From NCBI RefSeq assembly GCF_014203365.1, contig NZ_JACHIS010000001.1, positions 2,232,001-2,296,000 of the forward strand: a stretch of 64,000 bases of DNA, written 5' to 3'. Position numbers and translations under genes: made by a program. This DNA comes from Actinoalloteichus hymeniacidonis (GTDB lineage Bacteria > Actinomycetota > Actinomycetes > Mycobacteriales > Pseudonocardiaceae). Below the pieces are notes generated by a model, which was not told the DNA's origin, ran no database searches, and was given only the letters and a program-made list of their open reading frames with translations. This document shows, piece after piece, positions 54,144-62,591 of the stretch. Positions within the stretch are counted from its first letter, which is position 1. Every line of letters starts with the position of its first letter.

Positions 54144-55393
54144 GTGCTGTCTCCAATGGTCTCGCCGATCTGGACGGGTACCGGGGGAAAGCGAACAGGC
54201 AGCGCGGTCAGCGCGCGGTGGAGTGGGCCGGGCCGCCAGGAAAGCTGATCGGCTGCGACCGCGAGTTCGAGGTCGGGCAACCGGTCCAACAGCTTCTCGA
54301 TGGCGACCGAGGCGATGAGTCGGGCCTGCGACTGGGTGGGGCAGACGTGAGCGCCGCCGCCGAAGGCGAGGTGCGCACGGTTACCCGCCCGCCCCTCCGA
54401 GGCCAGCTCCGGATCGGTGTTCGCGGCGGCCAGTCCGATCAGCACCGGCTTGTCCTTGGGCAGGACGGTTCCTGCGACCTCGACGTCGCGGGTGGGATAG
54501 GTCATGCAGAAGTTCGAGAACGGCGGATCCGTCCACAGCACCTCGACCAGGGCGTCCTCCACGGGCATGCTGCCCCCGGCGAGGTCACCGGCGAATCGGT
54601 CGTCGGACAACAGCAGCCGCAGTGCGTTGGCGATCCAGTTCTGGGTCGGCTCCACTCCTGCGCCGAGCAGGATGACCAACTGGTGGATCATCTCGTCGTC
54701 GGTGAGCTGGGCGTTGTGCAGCAGCATCCAGGAGGTCAGGTCCTGACCGGGCTCGGCGCGCTTCATGGCGATGAGCTCCACGAGCAGGCCTGCGAGCTCC
54801 ATGTTGGACTTCTCCGGCTCGATGCCGTCGAAGACCCGGGACATCGCGGCCATCATCTGGTCGCCCTTGTCCTTGGGGAAGCCCATCAGGAGCTGGAGGA
54901 CCATCAACGGCAGCGTCTTGGCGTAGTCGTTGAGCAGGTCGGCCCTGCCCTCGCCCGCGAACTGGTCGATGAGCCGGTCGGCGCTCTGCTCGATGTGTCG
55001 ACGCAGGACGTTGGCGTCCACCCGCTCGAAGCTGTCGGTGATCGTCACGCGCAGCCTGGCGTGCGGCGCGCCGTCGGCGTGGTAGACGTTCGGCCGGTAC
55101 ATCAGCATGCCGAGGATGGGGCTGTCCTGCGGCGCGGTGGCCTGCCAGGTCCTGCCGTCCTTGGGGAAGGTCTCGGAGTCCCGCAGTACCTCGAGGGCGG
55201 GCCCGTAGCTGGTGACCAGCGAGGCGGTGAGTCCCGGTGACAACTCGACCGGTGCCACCGCTCCGTACTTGCGCAGCTCGTCATAGGTGCGTGTGGGGTT
55301 CGCCGCGAATTCCTCCCCGTAGAGGGGGACGCCCCCGGCGTGGGCGGGACAGCCGGGCGGCGGCTGCAGTTCGGTGGGCTTCGGTGCGGTCAC
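54011..55393 (-). CDS. CYP157-like cytochrome P450, copy 4 (conservon-linked)
   Basis: This 460-aa protein has K-helix VEVLW in place of EXXR, I-helix GAGVEPTQN, and heme loop FGGGAHVCPTQ with Cys351. The tail ends in RWLNSLVGWWRGQ and overlaps the CYP154-like gene. GTG at 55393 overlaps the GTPase stop (GTGA) and follows AGGAG, so it is coupled to the conservon. In streptomycetes such P450s are known as cvnE/cvnF partners of conservons. Confidence 0.92.
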   Translation of the reverse strand: MTAPKPTELQPPPGCPAHAGGVPLYGEEFAANPTRTYDELRKYGAVAPVELSPGLTASLVTSYGPALEVLRDSETFPKDGRTWQATAPQDSPILGMLMYRPNVYHADGAPHARLRVTITDSFERVDANVLRRHIEQSADRLIDQFAGEGRADLLNDYAKTLPLMVLQLLMGFPKDKGDQMMAAMSRVFDGIEPEKSNMELAGLLVELIAMKRAEPGQDLTSWMLLHNAQLTDDEMIHQLVILLGAGVEPTQNWIANALRLLLSDDRFAGDLAGGSMPVEDALVEVLWTDPPFSNFCMTYPTRDVEVAGTVLPKDKPVLIGLAAANTDPELASEGRAGNRAHLAFGGGAHVCPTQSQARLIASVAIEKLLDRLPDLELAVAADQLSWRPGPLHRALTALPVRFPPVPVQIGETIGDSTWKDRPVPSSSTPPEPTSSPKQASSGRRARPRWLNSLVGWWRGQ

Positions 55394-55992
55394 GCTTGCT
55401 CCTGATCGGTACTTGCGAGCAGATATTCGACGAGGGTGATCAGCGCTCGGGTCGACGACGCCGGATCGCGGGCATCGCACATGACCAGCGGAGTCGCCGG
55501 GAGTAGATCGAGTGCTTCGCGCAGCTCTTCCTCCGAGTAGGAGGTGGCGTTGTCGAAGTGGTTGACGGCGACCGCGTAGCGCAGTCCCTGTTCCTCCAAC
55601 AGGCCCATGACCTCGAAGGAGTGTTCGAGCCGTCGGGTGTCGACCAGGACGAGTGCGCCGAGCGCACCCGAGGCGAGGTCTTCCCACATGGGGGTGAAGC
55701 GTTGCTGGCCGGGAGCGCCGAATAGATACAGCACCAGCCGTTCGTTGAGAGTCAGTCGACCGAAGTCCATCGCGACCGTGGTGGTCTTCTTCTGCTGGAC
55801 TCCGGCGAGATCGTCGACGAGCGCGCCCGCCTGTGTCATCGTCTCCTCGGTCCGCAGTGGACGGATCTCGGATAACGTGCCGACGAAGGTGGTCTTGCCC
55901 ACCGCGAAATGACCGACGATGAGCAATTTGACCGCAGTGCGCACGGTCTCCCGCAGATAGACGCGGTCAGAGGCGAGCGCGGAGTCCATCAA
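55390..55992 (-). CDS. cvnD: conservon small GTPase (CvnD)
   Basis: This 200-aa Ras-like protein has the P-loop GHFAVGKTTF, switch II APGQQRF and the base-specificity motif NHFD. In conservons it is the signalling GTPase that forms a membrane-linked complex with the other three proteins, somewhat like a G-protein system. It overlaps the DUF742 gene by 26 bases and the CYP157-like gene by 4. Confidence 0.94.
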   Translation of the reverse strand: MMDSALASDRVYLRETVRTAVKLLIVGHFAVGKTTFVGTLSEIRPLRTEETMTQAGALVDDLAGVQQKKTTTVAMDFGRLTLNERLVLYLFGAPGQQRFTPMWEDLASGALGALVLVDTRRLEHSFEVMGLLEEQGLRYAVAVNHFDNATSYSEEELREALDLLPATPLVMCDARDPASSTRALITLVEYLLASTDQEQA

Positions 55993-56320
55993 GCACCTCC
56001 TGCAGGAGCTTCATGCTGGGCAGTTCGGTCGTCGGGAGGGGCGCGGTGGTCTGGATGTGGCCGCTGTCCACGAGATCGCTGAGCAGGACCTTCGTGACGC
56101 TGACCGGGAGTTGCAGGTGGCCCGCGATCTCGGCGACCGACAGTGAACCGCCTCGGCACAGCTCCATGAGTCTGCGCTTCTCCGGACTCAGGCCGCCGAG
56201 CTGGTCACGTGCGGCGCTCACCAAGGTGATCAGGCCGAATGTGTTCCGAGTCGGGTGTGCCCGGCCGCCCGTGACGACGTGCGGCCGGACCAACGCCCGC
56301 TCGTTGCGGGGCGGGTTCAC
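55967..56320 (-). CDS. cvnC: conservon DUF742 protein (CvnC)
   Basis: This 117-aa protein matches DUF742: VRPHVVTGGRAHPT near the start and a winged-helix-like SVAEIAGHLQLPVSVTKVLLSDLVDSGHI. Its role in the conservon complex is not defined; a regulatory or DNA-binding function has been suggested for the family. GTG at 56320 overlaps the roadblock stop (GTGTGA). Confidence 0.92.
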   Translation of the reverse strand: MNPPRNERALVRPHVVTGGRAHPTRNTFGLITLVSAARDQLGGLSPEKRRLMELCRGGSLSVAEIAGHLQLPVSVTKVLLSDLVDSGHIQTTAPLPTTELPSMKLLQEVLDGLRARL

Positions 56321-56730
56321 ACTGGGCTTCCTGAATCGGACCGCTGCGGGCTCGTCAGTTCCTTGCCCAGCCGCTGGACCAATTCCTGAAGTCGGAAGGA
56401 GACGGTCTCCATGTCGACCTTCTCGGTGGCCGACACCGCGAGGTAGGCGCGTTCGCCCGCCGCCACGAGGAAGACGTAGCCGCTCTCGAACTCGTTCACC
56501 GTCTGCTGCCACGGGGTGGTCGGATCGCCGCAGAACTCGGCCGTGCTCCGGGCCAGGGCCTGCAGGCCGGACATGCCCGCCGCGTGCCGCTCCGCGTCGT
56601 CACGGCTGATGCGTTCGGAGTGGGCCATCAGCAGCCCGTCGGCCGAGAGCAGGATCGCGTGACGGGTCTCGGGGACTCTCAGCGCATCGTCGAGCATCCA
56701 GCCCAGCTTGTTGTTCACAGGGTCGGTCAT
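56317..56730 (-). CDS. cvnB: conservon roadblock/LC7 protein (CvnB)
   Basis: This 137-aa roadblock/LC7-fold protein (LSADGLLMAHSERISRDDAERHAA, FLVAAGERAYLAV) is the expected GTPase-activating or scaffolding partner of the small GTPase. It overlaps the sensor gene stop by 4 bases. Confidence 0.94.
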   Translation of the reverse strand: MTDPVNNKLGWMLDDALRVPETRHAILLSADGLLMAHSERISRDDAERHAAGMSGLQALARSTAEFCGDPTTPWQQTVNEFESGYVFLVAAGERAYLAVSATEKVDMETVSFRLQELVQRLGKELTSPQRSDSGSPV

Positions 56731-58037
56731 GCCTGGGTGTTCCCTTCACTGTCAGACGAATCGATGATGCGGCCGGACCGGGTGCCGCGTTGCCACGCGC
56801 CCATCCCGGCGGCGGTCTCACCTGCGGGACGTGCCGAAGGTGCCGAAGGCGGCAGGGTCTGCTCCGACGAGGGAGACCGATCCGTGCGGGGGGTGTGCCT
56901 GCGGCGCTTGGGCAGTCCACCCGCCGTGGATGCGGGGGTGTGCTGGGGTGTCTCGAGTGCCGGCGCCTTCGCGGGTGGTGGTGCGGCGGGCGTGGACACT
57001 GCTGGGGTCTCCGCACGGGTCGGGACGGGGGGCGCGATCCGGGTCAGCAACGGCGTCGGGAGGAAGACCACCGCGCGTACCCCGCCGTAGGGCGAGGTGG
57101 TGTCCACCGAGACGGTGAAGTTGTAGCGCGCGGCAAGGACACCGATCACGGCGAAGCCGATCTGCGGCGGGTCGCCGAGCCGGTTGATGTCGGCGACCTC
57201 GCGCGCGGCGAGCAGACCTGCGGCCCGTCGGACCTCTTCCGCGTTCATCCCGACGCCCGCATCGTCGATCACGATCGCGGTGCCGTTGTGGGCGTGTCGG
57301 AAGTTGACCTCGACCGAGGTGTTGGGCTGCGAGTGCCGTGCCGCGTTGTCCAGCAGCTCGGCCAGGGTCAGGACGACCGGCTCGACGGCCCGGCTGATCA
57401 CGGCGTTCTCGACCTGTGCGTGCACCTCGACCCGGCGGTAGTCCCGAATACGGGAGGTCGCGCCTCGGACGATGTCGGTGAGTGAGGAGGCGGAACGCTG
57501 CTGGCCGGGCCAGGAGCCACACAGCACCGCGGTGGCCTGGACTCGACGGCCCAGCTGCGAGTTCGCGTGGTCGATGCGGAGCAGGTCCTCGAGGACGTCG
57601 GGGTCGTCGTGCCGGTCCTGCATCGTGGAGATGGCCAGCTGCTGTTCATTGGCCAGGCTCTGGACGGTGCGCATCATGGACTTCAACGTCGTCCGGGCCG
57701 ATTGCTCGACACGATTGATCGACTTCTCGACGGACTCGGTCACCAGCCCGACGACGAGCTGCAGATTCTGGCCGTAGGCGGTGTTCGACAGTTGCGGGTG
57801 CAGCGGACCGGGAACCTCGGCGGCCATGTGGCTGAGCGCATCCACCAGAGCGGGGAGTCGCGCCGAGACTAGATGCTGCGCTTCTTCATCGCGGGCACGC
57901 AGATCGTTCTGCAGGGCGGTGTTGCGCGCACGAAGCAGGGTGGAGATCTGACGCTGGCGGACCAGCAGTATCACCAGGGCGAGGGCGCCGACGGCTAAAC
58001 ACCAAAACGCGATGGTCAACAGCACTTGTTGTTCCAT
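56727..58037 (-). CDS. cvnA: conservon sensor ATPase/kinase (CvnA)
   Basis: This 436-aa protein starts with one transmembrane helix (LLTIAFWCLAVGALALVILL), then a coiled-coil region, and a HATPase domain with the N box LAELLDNAARHS and G box DDAGVGM. There is no clear conserved phospho-acceptor His-Glu motif, usual for conservon sensors. The last 120 residues are Pro/Thr-rich. ATG at 58037 follows GAGGAT. It heads a coupled operon of six genes that includes the two P450s. Confidence 0.92.
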   Translation of the reverse strand: MEQQVLLTIAFWCLAVGALALVILLVRQRQISTLLRARNTALQNDLRARDEEAQHLVSARLPALVDALSHMAAEVPGPLHPQLSNTAYGQNLQLVVGLVTESVEKSINRVEQSARTTLKSMMRTVQSLANEQQLAISTMQDRHDDPDVLEDLLRIDHANSQLGRRVQATAVLCGSWPGQQRSASSLTDIVRGATSRIRDYRRVEVHAQVENAVISRAVEPVVLTLAELLDNAARHSQPNTSVEVNFRHAHNGTAIVIDDAGVGMNAEEVRRAAGLLAAREVADINRLGDPPQIGFAVIGVLAARYNFTVSVDTTSPYGGVRAVVFLPTPLLTRIAPPVPTRAETPAVSTPAAPPPAKAPALETPQHTPASTAGGLPKRRRHTPRTDRSPSSEQTLPPSAPSARPAGETAAGMGAWQRGTRSGRIIDSSDSEGNTQA

Positions 58038-58156
58038 GAGATCCTCGTGAACGGGGCGGATGGGGACGGACAGCGTCATCGTGCTGCCGCGTTCGGCCGG
58101 CTGCACGATTGCGCTCTGACAGATGACGGCTTACGGGATTCGTGCGCCTCCCTGCG

Positions 58157-58204
58157 TCATGCCGGTGGCATCCGCGAGTTCCTGCTGGTCTTCTCCAGTT
58201 TCAT
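58157..58204 (-). CDS. possible 15-aa leader peptide MKLEKTSRNSRMPPA
   Basis: ATG at 58204 follows AGAGGAG by 6-7 bases, one of the best ribosome sites here, and the frame closes after 15 codons, 120 bp before the conservon sensor gene. The peptide is basic with no known match. It may be a regulatory leader or a small peptide; nothing else supports it. Confidence 0.35.
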   Translation of the reverse strand: MKLEKTSRNSRMPPA

Positions 58205-59627
58205 GATCAGCTCCTCTGGACCCTACACAGCTGCACATTGGTGTCAATGCCCCGGGGTATCCCTCGGGGATTGTTACGTGTCTCACAGTGCGGTGCGTCG
58301 ACAGGTCGCCCTGACGTCGCGGAGAGGCTACCGAGAACATCGGTCCACTGAAGTGTTCGAGGCCGATCCTATAATCCGAGTATTCGAACACATACATCTC
58401 GTCGAGACGGTGGGCGAACCCGGTGCGACGCGTCCCGTCGGATCCGGTGAAACGGGTGTCGGCCGTCGCGGGAGTCGACATCGAGGCGATCCGGCGCAAT
58501 TGATTGCCAGCGTCGGACGAGGATCCCGGGCGTATCACGGTCGCAGTACACGCGCGTTCGGCGAGGCGGGTGATAGCAGGTCGACGGAGGTCCTGCGCCG
58601 CCAGGTCGCGGGAGCGGTCGTCGATTTTCGATTCTCCTTCCCGCGCTGGTTACCGAGGTCGCGGCGTGGCTATCAGTGAGCGATAACGTCGGTGTCACTG
58701 CGCTGCAAACAGCCGCCGTAATCGAGTGGGTTTGATACTGCCATAGATATCCGGGGATGCCTATGCGGCATGCCCTCTGTCAGCGGACCCGGCGTTGATC
58801 GACTTAGGCGAACACCGCGCTGACCAGCGATGAGGGAGCGTGTGGCGCGCGTCCCGGCAGTTCGGTGGGCCGACCTCGAATCGGCGAGTCGGCCGCCGCC
58901 GTCCTTTGATCTTCGTCTGATCGGTAATCAAGGCAAACCTAGTCGGGCGGACTTCCGGATAACATTGCACTGCGTGACAATTGCCCCTCACCCATTCGGC
59001 CGAGCTGGTCCGGGGAGGCTAGCGGGGTTGCGCCGAATGGCGGACGTCGGATGGCCGTGCGACTTCGGATGTTGCGAACGGTCCTTGGGTGGGTTTCTCA
59101 GCGGTGAGACATTCTGGTCACGCAATCTCCGGTCACCGAGCGTCGTCGAATCGGTGCCGCTTGATCGATGCCGATGGGGAATTCCCGCATAGACCGGGGA
59201 GCACTGGCTGCGGGGCGAAGACGGTCCGCCGTGTTCCGAGAATCCGTGGAGTGCCGCCACCGGGGTCGGTGTGCATCGTCAGCCAAGCCTGTGATATCGA
59301 TGTGAGGAATCCGGGCTAAGGCCTCTTGGATCCCCATTCGAATGGGGCGTCCCCATTGCCGTCGGGCACGTTCGGCATTTCCGTCGACTATGGCTACCGG
59401 CCCGCCGACATCGAATGTCGGTATCGCGGATATGGGTGCCGATCGAGATGACTATCCGAGCCGAGGCGAACCCTTGTTCAGCGGCCCGTAACAAGCATGC
59501 CGGATCCCGCGAAGTGGTTGGCCCGGCTTGTGGGACGCGGATTCCCACCCTTGACACGCAGACCTTCCGGCCGTAGTGGCCGGCCGAGGCGATGCGGCTT
59601 CGGAGACGAGGTTCCCCAACCGATGCC
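58205..59627. other. 1.4-kb gene-poor region
   Basis: GC content is lower and no frame has convincing codon use, start site or recognisable motif on either strand. It holds the conservon promoter and a 16-bp palindrome. It may be a decayed gene region or an extended regulatory region. Confidence 0.5.
59332..59347. promoter_or_regulatory. perfect 16-bp palindrome with a third half-site
   Basis: CCCCATTCGAATGGGG is followed after CGT by another CCCCATT. It lies in the gene-poor region, about 300 bp downstream of the kinase-gene terminator. Confidence 0.45.
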
Positions 59628-59665
59628 ACCGCCGACGGTGCCCGTGGAAGGGCACCGTCGGCGGT
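59628..59665 (-). terminator. terminator of the Ser/Thr kinase gene
   Basis: A perfect 16-bp stem (ACCGCCGACGGTGCCC and its complement) with a 6-base loop lies 19 bp past the kinase stop codon. Confidence 0.85.
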
Positions 59666-59683
59666 CTGGAGGTACTGGTGTGG

Positions 59684-61174
59684 TCAGCCGCTCATGCCGC
59701 CGGTGGGCGGGTCCTCCACCTGGTCGTCGTCCTCGTCCGGCGGCGGGTCGTCCCCGGTGGGGTCGGTCTCCGGCGGGTCCTCGATGTCCGTTGGCACTGA
59801 CGGTTCGGTCTCCGCCGAGGACGTACTCGTCTCGGTCTCGCCCTCGTCCTCGGTGGTCGACGCGGTATCGCTTGGCTCTGGTTCGGGTTGTCCGGTAGCA
59901 CCGGGCCCGCCGTGGTTCGGCGGCGGAACGGGCTGATTCCCGTGATCCTGCTGATAACCGGGATCTGGAACCTCGTCCGTCGTGGTCGCCGCCTCGGTCG
60001 GCGTCGGTCCCCGATCCTGCTCGGACGCGGGCTGATCAGCAGGAGTCTGCTGGCTGTCCGGCGGTTGATTGCCGTTGAGCAGCGCGGTGATGACGACCGC
60101 GACCAGTGCCACGCCCAACACGCTGACGCCCGCGAGCACGGCGGGCCGCCGCCAGAACGCCTGCGGGGCAGGTGCGGGTGCGGGGCGGGCACGAGCTGCC
60201 GTCGCGGTGGGCATCGCGCCTGCGGGTCTCGCCGCGATGGTGGTCGTCTGCGGACGAGCCGCGCGCGTGGTGGCCGCCGCCCCGGGCGCCAACACGGTCG
60301 GATCCTCGTCGAGGTCGTCCTCGTCGTACAACGGTGTCAGGCCGGTCGCGGTGCCCCCGGTGGCCACCTCGGACAGGACCCGTTGCACCTCCGGCATGGT
60401 CATCCGCTGTTCGGGGTCCAGCGTCAACATGCGCAGCAATACCGGCGTCAGTTCCTCGGCCTGTTCCGGCGGCGTGAACTCGCCCGCCGCGACGGCGTGC
60501 AGGATCGCCAAGCCGTTGTCGCTGGTGCCGAAGGGCGGACCGCCCTCGACGGCGGCATACAGCGTGGAGCCCAGCGAGAAGACGTCGGAGGCGGGCAGCG
60601 AAGGCTTGCCCTTGGCGACCTCCGGGGCCAGATAGGCGGGAGTACCCGCCAGCATCCCGGTCTGCGTCACGGCCACGTCGCCCGCTGCCCGGGAGATCCC
60701 GAAGTCGGCGATCTTGACGATGCCCTCCTCGCCCAGCAGCACGTTGGCAGGCTTCACATCGCGGTGCACCACGCCGGCGACGTGCGCGGCGTGCAGCGCC
60801 GAGGCCACCTGGGTGCCGATCCGGGCGGCCTCTCGGATGTCGAGCGGACCATCCTGATGCAGCACCGCCGCGAGGCTTCGGGAAGCGAAGTACTCCATGA
60901 CCAGACACGGCTGTTCGTCGTGCTCGACGACGTCGTAGACCGAGGTCGCATGGGGATGCTGCAACCTGGCCGCGATCCGGCCCTCCCGGAAGGCCCGTTC
61001 CCGGGCCTCGTTCGCCGCCGCCGGAGTGAGACCGGGCTGGAGGAGAAGCTGCTTGACCGCCACGACACGCCCGAGTCGTTCGTCCTGTGCCTTCCAGACG
61101 ACGCCCATCGCACCACTGCCGATTTGGTCAAGCAGACGGTAGCGTCCCGCGACCAGCTGCCCTTCCTGATCCAC
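59684..61174 (-). CDS. membrane-anchored Ser/Thr protein kinase
   Basis: This 496-aa Hanks-type kinase has a glycine loop GSGAMGVVWKA, ATP lysine AVKQL, catalytic HRDVKPANVLL, DFGISR and APE (GTPAYLAPE). A transmembrane helix (LAGVSVLGVALVAVVITALL) follows a juxtamembrane region, and about 130 outside residues are rich in Pro, Thr, Glu and Asp. There are no PASTA repeats, so it is not a PknB-type wall sensor. GTG at 61174 follows GGAGG by 5 bases; an ATG at 61195 would enclose that site. Substrates unknown. Confidence 0.92.
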   Translation of the reverse strand: MDQEGQLVAGRYRLLDQIGSGAMGVVWKAQDERLGRVVAVKQLLLQPGLTPAAANEARERAFREGRIAARLQHPHATSVYDVVEHDEQPCLVMEYFASRSLAAVLHQDGPLDIREAARIGTQVASALHAAHVAGVVHRDVKPANVLLGEEGIVKIADFGISRAAGDVAVTQTGMLAGTPAYLAPEVAKGKPSLPASDVFSLGSTLYAAVEGGPPFGTSDNGLAILHAVAAGEFTPPEQAEELTPVLLRMLTLDPEQRMTMPEVQRVLSEVATGGTATGLTPLYDEDDLDEDPTVLAPGAAATTRAARPQTTTIAARPAGAMPTATAARARPAPAPAPQAFWRRPAVLAGVSVLGVALVAVVITALLNGNQPPDSQQTPADQPASEQDRGPTPTEAATTTDEVPDPGYQQDHGNQPVPPPNHGGPGATGQPEPEPSDTASTTEDEGETETSTSSAETEPSVPTDIEDPPETDPTGDDPPPDEDDDQVEDPPTGGMSG

Positions 61175-61639
61175 CCGTTCCTCCGTAGGTCGCATCGTGA
61201 CTCTGCAGCGCGCTCGCCCGCCGTGTGCCGACTCACACTCGAGGGATCTCATCCTCGCCTCGATCGGCTCGAAGAGTCTGACAGGAGGAGGTTCCGCCGG
61301 AGATCACGGGTGTGTCCTTACCGTGATCTGATCTTGTGGGTGGCACTCCGGCCGAAGACCCGGACCGTACTCGTCCTGCCCGACCGGGCGACGTTCGTTC
61401 GGTACCCGGCGATACGAGGATCGTCGACTCGACGCGAGCCGGGGTCGATCGTAATCGTGCGCTGCGCGAAGTCGTTGAACCGCGATGGTAGACCTGTCGG
61501 CCGTCAAGGTCGCCCACCGGCCGCCGTGCTCTTGATCGTCACGGCGAGAGGAGAGCGGACAGCCGGCTGACGGGGCGCTTCGTGCCGACGGCCGAAGGCA
61601 GCGGAGTCCGCCGCCCTCGGCCGCGTGGCGGCAACGCGT
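61175..61639. other. gene-free spacer upstream of the kinase gene
   Basis: No convincing gene is seen in 465 bp. It contains the kinase promoter region with the inverted repeat at 61301-61329 and the 3' flank of the NmrA-like gene. Confidence 0.5.
61301..61329. promoter_or_regulatory. inverted repeat upstream of the kinase gene
   Basis: AGATCACGG and CCGTGATCT are separated by 11 bases, so the half-sites are two helical turns apart, about 130 bp before the kinase start. It looks like a repressor site. Confidence 0.5.
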
Positions 61640-62494
61640 CTAGCCGGTGAAGGACCCGCGGTGATCGCGGATCCAATCGGCGAAGGAACGGGCGGGGCGG
61701 CCCAGCACCCGCTCGACGTCATCGGAGACGAATCGGGCCGCGCCGCTACGGATCAACGCGAAGCCCTCCGCGGCCATGTCCACCATCGAGGCCGGCGCCC
61801 CCGCGTCGAGCATCTGGGTGCATGCGGTCTCGATCGGCACGTCCACGGTGGGCACCGTCCGGCCCAGCTCCGCCCCGATCAGGGCAGCCTGGTCGACGAC
61901 GCTGATGTTCTCCGGACCGGTCAGCGTGTAGGTCTGGCCTGCGTGCTCTGCCGAGAGCAGCGCCGCCACCGCCACCTCCGCGACATCGCGGGGATCGACG
62001 ATGCCCTGGGCGCCGGGACCCGACATGTTCGGCACCGGGCCGCCTGCACGGATCGACTCGGCCCACGCCAGCGAGTTCGAGGCGAAGCCCGCAGGCCGCA
62101 GGATGGTCCAGGACACCCCGCCGTCCCGTAGCGCGGTCTCGCCGGGCCGGTGCCAGTCGAACGCCCCGGTGCCGCTGCCGGGAATGTCGATCGCGGAGAG
62201 CTTGACCACCCGACCGACCCCGGCACGGATCGCCGCCTCGATGAGGGCCCGATCGTGGTCGGGCCCCGCCGCTCCGGGTGCGGTGAGCAGGAAGACCGTG
62301 TCGATCCCGTCGACGGCGGCGCGCAGTGAGTCGGGGCGGTCGAAGTCGCCGATCACGACGTCCACGCCCGTCGAATCGTAGGCCCGCAGTCGGGCTGGGT
62401 CGCGGGTCATGGCGCGCACGTCGTGGTCGCCCTCGACCAGGAGATCGAGGACCTTGCTGCCGATGGTTCCGGTTGCCCCGGTGATCAGAATCAT
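61640..62494 (-). CDS. NmrA-type NAD(P)-binding reductase
   Basis: This 284-aa Rossmann protein has the NADP motif GATGTIGSKVLDLL and the atypical-SDR layout of the NmrA/QOR2 group (TVFLLTAPG, VVKLSAIDIPG, TILRPAGFASN). Members reduce quinones or act as redox-sensing regulators. The ATG at 62494 follows GGAT. It is divergent from an AraC regulator, with an inverted repeat between them. Confidence 0.88.
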   Translation of the reverse strand: MILITGATGTIGSKVLDLLVEGDHDVRAMTRDPARLRAYDSTGVDVVIGDFDRPDSLRAAVDGIDTVFLLTAPGAAGPDHDRALIEAAIRAGVGRVVKLSAIDIPGSGTGAFDWHRPGETALRDGGVSWTILRPAGFASNSLAWAESIRAGGPVPNMSGPGAQGIVDPRDVAEVAVAALLSAEHAGQTYTLTGPENISVVDQAALIGAELGRTVPTVDVPIETACTQMLDAGAPASMVDMAAEGFALIRSGAARFVSDDVERVLGRPARSFADWIRDHRGSFTG

Positions 62495-62543
62495 GGTCGA
62501 GGATCCTGCGCCGGGGCCCACGCGGCGGGATAGGAAGAATCGG

Positions 62544-62560
62544 CACTCGCCTGGCGAGTG
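62544..62560. promoter_or_regulatory. inverted repeat between NmrA-like and AraC genes
   Basis: CACTCGCC and GGCGAGTG flank a single T, midway between the divergent starts. It is the natural candidate for an operator acting on both genes. Confidence 0.6.
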
Positions 62561-62591
62561 GTCGACCGGCAGGCGAGGTTAGCGTGAACAG

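Noticed and set aside
58131-58538. A 135-codon minus-strand frame in the gene-poor region
   Set aside because: Codon use is irregular, there is no ribosome site or known motif, and it covers the likely conservon promoter.
59684-60200. PASTA repeats in the outside part of the Ser/Thr kinase
   Set aside because: The segment is a low-complexity Pro/Thr/Glu/Asp tail without the PASTA pattern.
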